Source of the DNA: Triops longicaudatus
Lineage: Eukaryota; Arthropoda; Branchiopoda; Notostraca; Triopsidae
Assembly (NCBI GenBank): GCA_022885665.1
Contig: JAGQDJ010000154.1
Span: 1 to 64,000, forward strand
DNA length: 64,000 nt
Direction: 5' to 3'
A program made the position numbers and the translations under genes. Each line of letters begins with the position of its first letter. The first letter of the stretch is position 1. Positions 21,289 through 30,723 of this stretch are shown in pieces. The notes beneath the pieces are model-generated. The model did no database searches, was not told where the DNA came from, and was given only the letters and a program-made list of their open reading frames with translations.

Positions 21289-24200
21289 ATGCAAGTGCTC
21301 CACGTTTCTTGTGTCGCTCTCTTCTTTGGATTGGGATTCGCCGCTCCCAATCTCATCGACAAAGTGGGGAATGGCGTAATTCGCGTAAAACGTAACAACG
21401 TTCAAATCCCCAGTTTTTAATGCTTGTTATTTCATTCTGTATAAATGTATCTTTGTAAAACTTTGTAGGCTCGGTTTCCATTCCCGACGAAGCAACGTTA
21501 TTTCCTTTCGCAAAAAATGATAAAACTAAAATTAACTGGGCTCATTCAGTGACTAGCCGGGCGAAGCTGCAAGAAGCTTTGAAAGGTAGGAACCTATTTT
21601 TTATTCTCCAACATGTTTTGTGTTTACTAACTAGCGATACACGGTAGAGCCTCGTTTTAAAGAAACATTTCGTAACAAACTGTCGGCTGTACCATAAAAC
21701 GGGGTAATTTCGAATGAAATGGGGCCTTTTATTTTTGTTTCACTTGTATATTTCGGCTAAATTTTAAATTAAAGCAAAACAAAAAGATTTGGCTCTGTAG
21801 ATTGGTCTGTAGAATGACACAAGCCTTTCACTTTCGACTACACTGTAAGATTCCGGCAGTGTTGTCCATGTATTTTAAAAGTTGGTGTTGCGCTTTCTAC
21901 TGTTTCAACTACTGCTTTAGTCTTGTCAGTCCACAGACTTTTTAACTCCGAGGGGGGAAGGGGTGGGGGGTGGGGGGTGGGGGGTTTAGTTAACTTTTCA
22001 TGTGTTTTCTTCACAAGTCCCATCCTCCCTGACCCCGACGCTCTCCCTCCTCAGGTCCCTCAGCTTGCTAGCGCTCGTTAGTCTCGGAACAGCCATGAGC
22101 CATAATACAGGAAAAGGGTTGAAATTCACTATGTAATTCTAACACCGAGTTTGCCTGGAGGCAAAAGGTTGCAACCGCGTTTTGATTTAGGTAACAGAAA
22201 TACAGGTCGATGAAGTATCTTTGTGGATAAAATGGAGCCCCTAACTGTCCTAGTTGTCCTTCGATAGTGCGAATTCCAAAATTCTAAAGGTGTGCTAAAA
22301 AAAGTCTCTTACATTCAACTTATTCTTGCTAGGAAACATGTTAAAACGCAATTTGATTTTGATATCCTGAGAAAGCCTATTTATCGCTGAATCTGACGTG
22401 CCTTATACTTGCTGCTTTGCGTTGCGTTGTTGCACAAGATGGAGCAGTAGATGATATAGGAGCAGTAGATGGATGGCCTACAGTTTCCTATACAATGTTC
22501 AATGTTAACCCACGTGTTCAGAATTACTCCGTTTTAAGGAAATAGACTGGTCATTTACGTCCTTAGTGACGTAAATGTAAAGTAAAAGCCGCTGGTATAA
22601 CGAATTTAGGGTATATCGAAGAGTTTTTTCCTGGTCCAGAGAGTTCGTTGTAACGAAATTGTATTGTAGCTCAGATGTACAATTATTGACTTGGTAAACT
22701 CGACTGATGTGTTCTCGATTCATCGAATCGCATGTTCCACACGGCTCAGTTAACGAAATCTTATTTCGTGTAATTTCATTCCCAATGTGCCCTTCAAACC
22801 CTAAAATGTATTACCAATACTTGTAATAGGCAATGCCCACTTTATCGAAACGGATATATTGTTGGGGACATTAATTGGCGAAGAAGATTCCGGTAAACCA
22901 TTGCTTATCACGGCTCATCCTCCCGCAAGCAGTTCCGATCTATCCTTAGAAGAGTTTTTTGACACCGTCCTTGGATATACTCAAAGCCCTAAGGGTATCA
23001 AACTTGATTTCAAGATGTTGGACGCAGTTGAACCTGCCCTTGAAATGCTCAAAAAACGAGAAAACAAGGTCCGCGCAAACTCTTGAACCCTATCCTACAC
23101 CTACTGAAAAAAAATTCTTACTTTGACTCAGATTAAAGTCCCCGTTTGGATTAATGCGGATATAATCAATGGTCCAGTCGACGCCACGGGACGCCCAATT
23201 GATGACAGCACTTTCTTACACCTTTGTCAAAAGCACTTCCCTACCGCTGTCCTCTCTCTGGGCTGGACTACACGGTAAATACTTCAAAATACAGCATCTT
23301 ACTATGTATGCAACTTTATTTGGCATTGTATCTTTTATTGCACGCGCTATGGTTCTTTAACAGATTTGGTCCCGAGCTAACTAATCCGCTCAAAGTTATC
23401 AGCAAAGGCTCTTATACACAAGCTCATGTCGAAAATATGCAGGCAGCTTTAATTTCTGCCAACATTACTCAGCCAGTTACATTTCCAGTGCGAGCCGGAA
23501 TAGCTGCCTCTCTCGAGTCCCATGAAACCCTTTTGTGGTTGCTTGAAAAAGTAAGCCGCTTGGTATAGTTTTCATATTTCAGTTACTATGTACAATTATT
23601 TAAGATGAAAACGTGTTTCGAACGCATTTCAACCTTTCACAAACCGAAAATAATGCATGCAAAAAAAGTAGTACAAAAGTGAAAGAAATCTTCCAAGTTT
23701 TACTCCTATATAACTTAAATTGACACGTGACTTGTTCGAAATAGCCTTTAAATCTTTAAAAGAAGTCTTTGAAAGAAATCGCTATAGGTAATAGAAGTGA
23801 CATCGCGTTTTGCCTCTTATTTTAAGGTAGATTCCATAATTATTCAAAAAAAAAACTTTTTCCGGTAACTTACTAAACAGTTCAACGTCGACACATGAAT
23901 GATTGGAACACCCTCGACAGCGACAATACTGAAAGTAAACTACGCTAAGTATACTGGTGATCAGTATACTTATATAGTATCATTAACGATACTACATAAA
24001 TGTTACGAAAATGTACTCCACAAATCTGAGAACATTCTGGACACATGCCGTACTCAACACGTACAAACAACGAAAGCAATGAAACAGTGAAAGTATACTG
24101 TAATACAAAATATATTTTGTTTTCAATATAGGTTCCCGGTAGCACTCTAACAATTTGGTCCTCACCGTACGACCCAGTTGATGACGTATCCCTAGTCAAA

Positions 24201-24350
24201 CTCTTAAACACTGTCGGCCGTTATCGTGTGTACTTAGACGTACCCAAAGGTTTGCGCTGTTTAGTCAACTCCGGAAGCTCAAGTTCTGCACCAGCATTTA
24301 ACCTGTGCCCACTTGCTGTCATTTTAGCTTTCTTGATCACTTTATTTTAA
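21289..24350 (+). CDS. Menorin / FAM151 family protein, secreted or membrane-anchored
   Basis: Six exons: 21289-21412, 21469-21585, 22830-23068, 23132-23274, 23364-23550 and 24132-24350 (342 residues). The N-terminus is a signal peptide (MQVLHVSCVALFFGLGFAAP). The body matches the FAM151/menorin (DUF2181) fold, related to PLC-like phosphodiesterase barrels: INWAHSVTSRAKLQEAL, IETDILLGTL, LLITAHPP, KGIKLDFK, VWINADIINGP, LSLGWTT, FPVRAGIAA and LTIWSSPYDPVD. In the worm, menorin (MNR-1) is an epidermal cue that shapes sensory dendrites. The last 15 residues are hydrophobic after a Ser-rich spacer, which suggests a GPI-anchor signal. The catalytic status is unknown. The second intron is 1.24 kb; the rest are mostly short. 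Confidence 0.88.
21586..22829 (+). other. Large intron of menorin with repeat-like sequence
   Basis: There is no coding exon here. The intron holds a G-run block at 21952-21984 and sequence reminiscent of pogo/Tigger transposon ends (about 21644-21730 and 22590-22670). The small frames in it are not supported. Confidence 0.4.
21952..21984 (+). repeat. G-run array with G-quadruplex potential
   Basis: Five G runs of 4-6 bases are separated by one or two bases (aa, then t, t, t). Such spacing satisfies the usual intramolecular quadruplex pattern on the plus (RNA-sense) strand of the menorin intron. Confidence 0.75.
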
Positions 24351-24467
24351 AACCTGTGAGTGCAACACAAAAATCTCTCTCTCTTTTTTTGTTTGTTCTG
24401 TATCCAGCTCTCAGTGCCTATTGCACGGTTACCAAGTGTCAGTGCAAGAAATACAACAACATAAAAC

Positions 24468-27400
24468 CTACTCGTCTTCCGAATCTTTCCGACTTCTGGT
24501 CTTTCCCAGTCTCATTAAGTTAGATTGTTTCCCGTACAGCTGTTTTTCCACACCTGGCTCGCTGATTTGAATCAAAGGCAGCATCGTCGACTTTAAGTTG
24601 AAAAACAGACGTGGGTAGAGTAATTCTTGATGGGCCAAAAGCTGCTTGATCCTGTACCGTTCCTATGGAACATTTGCATGCAATTAATAGTTTATTCAAC
24701 CTTTCCCCCGTTTATTACTTTACCCAATTTTCAGTTCTTAAAAATGCTAAATACTAGTCTATTAATACATTAACAAAATGGAATTCCATTAAATTTATGA
24801 GGTTAGGTTTTCGAAAATAGGTTTTGATTAGCAACGGATTACAAAAAAGACAAATAGAATGTGACAAATAAATGTTCTCTCAAATTTAATGGGACCGATA
24901 TCCACAAGTCTTGAAAAGCGACTCTAAATAATATGAAAGGGCTAGTAAAGAAAACGGTAAAAGCACTAACTTGTCACAAGAGAACGTTAAAGAACAGTGA
25001 AAAGTAAAAGTAGATTCAATTATTCGAACACATTAATAAAGGTGAAGAAAAACTCACTTTTGGAGCTTCAAAGCAGGCAGGACAGTTTTCTGCGATTACA
25101 GGTAAACTTGCCGAAGTTGCAAACTCGCGCAAATCTTTCTCTCTTGCATAAATTAGCGGCCTAATGACTTTCAAATCTTCCTTCCTATACAACAGTACAA
25201 GATTCGTAGCAAGTAAAGTAACTTTGAAAGTAGATAGCTACTTACTGATTCGAGTAGCAAGCTTTCATCGTCCTTAAACGACCATTATGGAAAGCCGACA
25301 TGAGAAAACTTTCAGCCAAGTCGTCCAAGTGTTGCCCGAGAGCAATAACGTTGTAGTTTTCTCGTCGGGCTGCCGCATAAATCCTTCCTCGCTTTAAACG
25401 ACTGCAAAAGCTGCAAATCGAGCTCACACTGCCTTCGCTTTCCAACGCTTGGCCCATAATACCTAACACAAAATAATTATTTATGCACTAGAAGAAAAAT
25501 AATGTCTTTTAGAATATTTGTTTCATATAAATCATTCTCACATTGACGTTCGTAGAAATATGGAATTCCTAAGGACATTATATATGGAATCAAAGGGCGC
25601 GGGTCGTAGGAAGCCGAGCCAGGGTCGACTGTCACTGCTCCTAGAGTGAATGCCACACCTCGTTGCGCTGATCCTTGTTGTAGGTGACGTAGTATATGAA
25701 GAAGCGATAATGAATCTTTGCCGCCCGATAAGCAAACCAATACTCGATCGCCATTTTGCACCATTGGAAAACGCATCCAAGCTTCTAATACAGCTTTTAA
25801 AACCGGCTTAGGAGGCGTGGCCCACTGCACTCTACTGCTCATGGACCTCATGTTGACGGCAGCAGTCTGATCTTCACTTTCATCACACGAACTACTCTCG
25901 TCGGATATATCGATTTGGATTTCATTCCAGATTGCATTTTTATCGTCGGGACACGGCGAAGTTCCTGAATTTCGAAATGCATCCAAGCTTGAGTCGCTTG
26001 AAGACATTGATAGCGTTCTTTCAGAGCTTTGTAAGGGAGATTCTGTCTTATGGATGGAGCTTTCCTTGCCAAGTTTTGTCGATTCAAGTGATTTCAGGGC
26101 AGAATTAAAGGTTGTTTTTTCCTCGGACTGGAACATTGAGCAATTAGGCAGAATGTTACTCCGGACTATGGTGCTGTCATACACTTTGGGGGTAAAAGGA
26201 GGTTTCCTGGCTTGTAAACCAGTGGTGTCGGGTGATCTGACAAAATTCACAGCTTCACTAGGTAAAAGAAACCAGCGTAAGCGAGCTGCAGAGTCTGAAA
26301 ACATCACACTTTGATCCGGCAAGGATTTATCAATAATATCCTACGAAAAGTCACATTTTAGAAGAAAAGTTTTGGAAGTTTTTCTACATTACTCTGGAAA
26401 CATTTTTGAACAGTTCTTGCGCTTCTTTTAAACAAGCTTCGAAATCTGGGGACTGTGACGGTTCGACTTTTGATGTTTGGCGGATTCTCATAAAACCTTG
26501 ACTATAATCAATGGAACCCAACCATTTCCGGTTCTTGAATGTCTAAATGATGGTAAACGAAAGTAAATACTTTCACTTTTTTCGTAAAAAAAAAACACTA
26601 AAACAAAATTACAAGTTGGCTCGTATGGTGCCATTCCCCCGTTTCAGGGTTTAACTGATAATAAGGTAACAAAAGCCACCCAAACCGTGCTACATGTTCC
26701 ACTGCATTTAAGATGAAATCAACTTCTTCGGCCGACACGAAATAGGCCAAGTTTAATCGAGTGAAGCCGGGCCTGAGAGCCTCGTTACACGAATATTCTC
26801 CTTTTCGCCGTAAATGCACTCGATCTAAACGACTAAGGTAATAAAAAGATAATAAGAAAGTAAGGTAATAAAAAAGTTTCATTACATATCTTCACGGCAA
26901 ATGTTACACTTTTTTTCTACAGATACAATATTTCAACAGTTACGAAACTCACCCGTAAAGCAAAACCGTAAACTGAGGTAGGCTTGTGCGACTGCAAAAC
27001 AGTGTAACAATTGTAATCTCCTTACCTGTCTTCCAATAAGACGGATTCATAATCCCGTGCTAACTGTTCATCAATCCCGAGTAGATCTTGGGCGTACGGA
27101 CCAGCGCACGCACACCCGCCACGTGCTTGGATACCAAATATGTCGTTAAGCAACGCGCACACAAAATTGTGGTGCAAATACAGTCCGGACGAGTGCTGAA
27201 TCATGAAGGAGAATACCGACAAGCGGGGAATGCAAGTACTACCTAGCAAAATTAGGCCTGGAATGCCTTGCCATCGCTTGAAAGCTAACCTATAATCACC
27301 AAATACATAAACTGATTTACACACATAATTACGAAATATTTAGTTAGAATACTAAAATAAAATAACAGCAACAGAGGGTTATGACAAAAAAAGGCAAAAA

Positions 27401-29138
27401 AATAGAACTAAAATGTGAAAAAAGGTACTATACTGCGTTAATTCTTCGTCTCGACTCATAATACGCTCAGCAGTAACTTGTTGCTTCAACTGCATAACCA
27501 TTCCGGCTCTAATGGATTCTACGATGGCTGGAGTGCCGCCTTCTTCCCTTAATTCGACATCCTACATAAGACATAATTTTCGAAAAACAAGATTGCAGAA
27601 AATATAAACGGTAGTCCACTTGTAAGTATCGGTGACCATCTCTGGTAACGAAAAATACCGTTCCACCTCCACCACTGTTAGGAACGTGATTACGAATTAC
27701 TTTTTTCTTGACTACCAGAATTCCTAAGGGAAAATGAACACATGTATACCAGCATCTACCATAATACCTGACACAAGGTTCAGTTTTTAATCGCTTCGTA
27801 TGTTAAAAGCGACACAAGAAAAACGCTTCTAAGCCAAGTTTATGTGCAGTACCTGGTGTTTGGACTCCACCGATGAACTTGTGCATAGAAAAGTACATGG
27901 CATCTTTATAAGCGCTACCGGAAGGGTACGATGGCTTTTCTGGGTTCATATCCAACTTCGTGTAAGGCGCTAAAGTGAAAGAAAGGCTTAACTAATAAAT
28001 TTAACGGAAGCAAGGCAGTAAGTTACCGGCTGTGGCGTAATCCCAAAAGGAAAGTGCCCCATATTTATGAAGAAGGACAGTAATAGCTTCGTCTTGGGCC
28101 AAAATGCCTGTAATGTTCGAAGCGGCAGCGAAACAACCAATCATTTGCCTTTTCAAGATTTGTTCTTCTTTTAAACGATTTTCAAGCTCGTCCAAATCAA
28201 TCAATCCCGAAGCTTCAGCTTCTTTGATACGCACAACCTGTTCAGACCCATAAAAAATAGATAATAAATTGAAGTTTGTTCTCCTTTTCCTTAATAAATT
28301 CCCACTTTTGCTCCAGGTAGTTCCCTCCAAGGGAGCAAATTTGAATGATGCTCATAAGGTCCCACGAAGATAATCGGTGGTTCGGTTAGTCTAAGACCGT
28401 TGATGAGTTTGTGAACAGCAGCAGTGCAACCGTTGCCACAGAAAATTACGGCATCGTACTCTGAGGCGTTAACAGCGTTGCGAATGATGTCCCGTGCTTC
28501 ATGCCTAATGAATACGACGCAAAATTTGCCAATATTTCATTGTTCGTTGATAATAATAATAATTAGTCGAAACAATCCATACCATATGTTAAAAATAAAA
28601 TGCTCTCGGGTTGTACATGTTTCTTTCCAGTTGATTTACCTGAACAGTGTCGTTTGTAAGGAAGTGACTGTCGTGGTTGTATGAGTGTTTCCGTACAGCG
28701 GTAAAACATTAGCACGAATATAATCTTCCAGGAACGACAAAGGCTTTCCAGACGCGATAAAATCACAGTAAACGACTGAAAGATACATAAAAATAATCAA
28801 TTAGAAATCGGTTTAAATTTTCTGTAAAGGATGGAATAATTTATAAGTAAGTTTATACTCTTTCGAGAGCCGAAGGGACCAATAAAAACCTCGTGCTTTC
28901 CAATCACACTATTATTGATATATTGCAATAGGACTTCAGAATTTTGTTCATTTCGCCCTTCCGAGGGTTCGTTCAAATCAGATACTTCTTTCCAACCATC
29001 TGTATTCTCAATGCAAAGGCTTACAGCTTCCTCGTCACTGTCTGCTCGCGATTCGTGTAAAGCTCTATAAACTAAAGAGAGATCTGCGAATTTTCGTTCA
29101 CCAAGTCTCTCGCGTTTGTGGCTCATTTTTCTTTTCAA
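24468..29138 (-). CDS. Class V aminotransferase (cysteine-desulfurase-like) fused to a TtcA-type tRNA 2-thiolation domain
   Basis: Exons: 29138-28859, 28775-28640, 28504-28306, 28237-28027, 27969-27853, 27723-27620, 27561-27434, 27289-27026, 26832-26613, 26533-26393, 26340-25542, 25462-25246, 25184-25058 and 24662-24468 (1045 residues). Residues about 95-600 form a PLP class V fold: YGNTHTTTTVTSLQT, the FWDYATAA aspartate, PLP lysine K306 in SMHKFIGG, and candidate persulfide cysteines C451/C453 in ARGGCACAGPY. A Ser-rich linker (about 615-765) follows. Residues about 770-1030 are TtcA-like: PP-loop SGGKDS (805-810), CSFC (883, 886), IALGQHLDD and C973 (NCPAC). Bacterial TtcA makes 2-thiocytidine in tRNA with a 4Fe-4S cluster held by three such cysteines. 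The inferred role is sulfur release and tRNA thiolation in one chain. The phase closes at all 13 introns and no stop falls at the junction, so a merged pair of genes is unlikely. Confidence 0.88.
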
Positions 29139-30147
29139 ACTTTCTCCTAAGAATAAGAAGTGGGTAAGTTAACGACTCTATGTCTCTATTATAATAAAGT
29201 AAACGTCCCCGAAATGCTTTTTTTTTTTTCTAGCTTTTCACGACCCCTCTGCTATGCACATGGCTTGGAAACTTGCACAAACATTTCAGCAATTCATTCA
29301 GTGGAAACTCTCGGAGCGCTTCGAGCATCCCCGAGTCTAAATGCTTTCTATTTTCAGTGCGACAAATATGCTGAAAATTGCAAAAATGTAGTCAAAATAA
29401 TCTTCAGTGGTGGTATAAAAATTTTAAAAAAATCGAAAAATTTGGTTAAGTGTCATGAAAAGTTACTAAACAACTAGTTTATACTAGGCAGGCAATGAAA
29501 AAGCAATATTACCCGGAATAAGCACTGGAGCAGCTCAGTGCGTGATAATTCCTCCATAAGCCACACCCTCCACACCACGAGGTGTTTGTTTGGTTTAATC
29601 GCCGGCAAGTCTCGTACGGATAGAAGTTTTCGCTTTCTGTGTATTGCCGTTCCTTTTTCGTCTGCATATCTACTATAATATTGCAAAGCGAATTTTTGTG
29701 TGCAGAAACTTGCAATGTGGCAGAATTTAATTGATAGAATCACGAATCACACCGTGAATTCTGGAGAAATAGATCATTTTCGGAAGATAAAAGGGAATGC
29801 GGCAAAAGTGGAATTTGCCATGCAAAGCGACGCGTTTAGGTGAAATTAACTGAATTTAATATACGACTAGCAAGTAGTTCCTTTTTTATGTTGAAAAATC
29901 TAGCACGAAATGAAACGCGTAAAGTGGGTGGATGTCAAAAGAGCCTGATGTAAAACGACTGCTCAGAAATAACCGGGACCAGAACAACAGTGCATTTAGA
30001 TTAACGGTACCTAGTATTCCAGGAGGTTCTAAATGATCTGCCCAGATATTTTTCACTTAATTAGTTTCAGTTAATCTTAAGAAAACTTAACCTAGACTAA
30101 CCGAACCTACCCTATTGAACCGCATGTTGAATCATCTCGTGGTCCCC

Positions 30148-30196
<49 letters not shown>

Positions 30197-30723
30197 AATT
30201 GTAGCCAAATACATTATCTGACGATCACAGCACTTTGGTTCGTTCTAATGGCAGAGAATACCTAAAGTTGGTCGTTTTTACGAAAGGTCGTTTTGACCCT
30301 TCCACCGTAAAACTGACACCGTAAAACAAAAGAGCCTCGAACAGCGGGACATTTCAGAATAAAAAATCATACTGTCTTAGGTCGAAAAGAGGAAAACTTG
30401 GGGTATTTTTCTTTTATATTTCCGCTCCTCTTGATGTGCTCGTTTCGCCAGCGCTTCCGATGGGTTAAAATTCACTAAACATACAAAGAAACATTCCTAA
30501 ACTTAATCTTGGCTTAACTTAATGTAACCTAACATAACTGGTCTATCTTTGCAGTGACTTTCCCATGGCTTGCGTAGGTACCCGGCATTACATACTTTAA
30601 AATTTTTTAAATTAAATTTGTTTAGGTTTTAGTTAGATTAGGCTAGGATAGGGAAACTAGCAATCTTGGGAGGTGTATAAATGAAAAGTACTCGATTTAG
30701 ATCTTCTGTACATTGCCAGGGTC
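29139..30723. other. Divergent intergenic region with a long poly(A) tract
   Basis: Promoters of the fusion gene (-) and SMYD4 (+) should lie at its two ends. No gene is supported; the 89-residue minus frame at 29474-29743 has no recognised domain. There is a 44-base A run at 30151-30194 and scattered cctaac/ttagg-like words on either side. Confidence 0.45.
30151..30194 (+). repeat. 44-base poly(A) tract
   Basis: An uninterrupted run of A is seen directly. It may be a microsatellite or the tail of an old retroposed sequence. I could not find a target duplication around it. Confidence 0.95.

Noticed and set aside
29139..29200. Idea that the aminotransferase and TtcA halves are two adjacent genes or bacterial contamination
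   Set aside because: Fourteen exons with spliceosomal introns and exact phase link the halves, there is no stop or new promoter between them, and conserved animal genes lie on both sides.
29474..29743. 89-residue minus-strand frame with several cysteines
   Set aside because: No recognisable family, no signal peptide, and no exon partners could be found; kept as non-coding.
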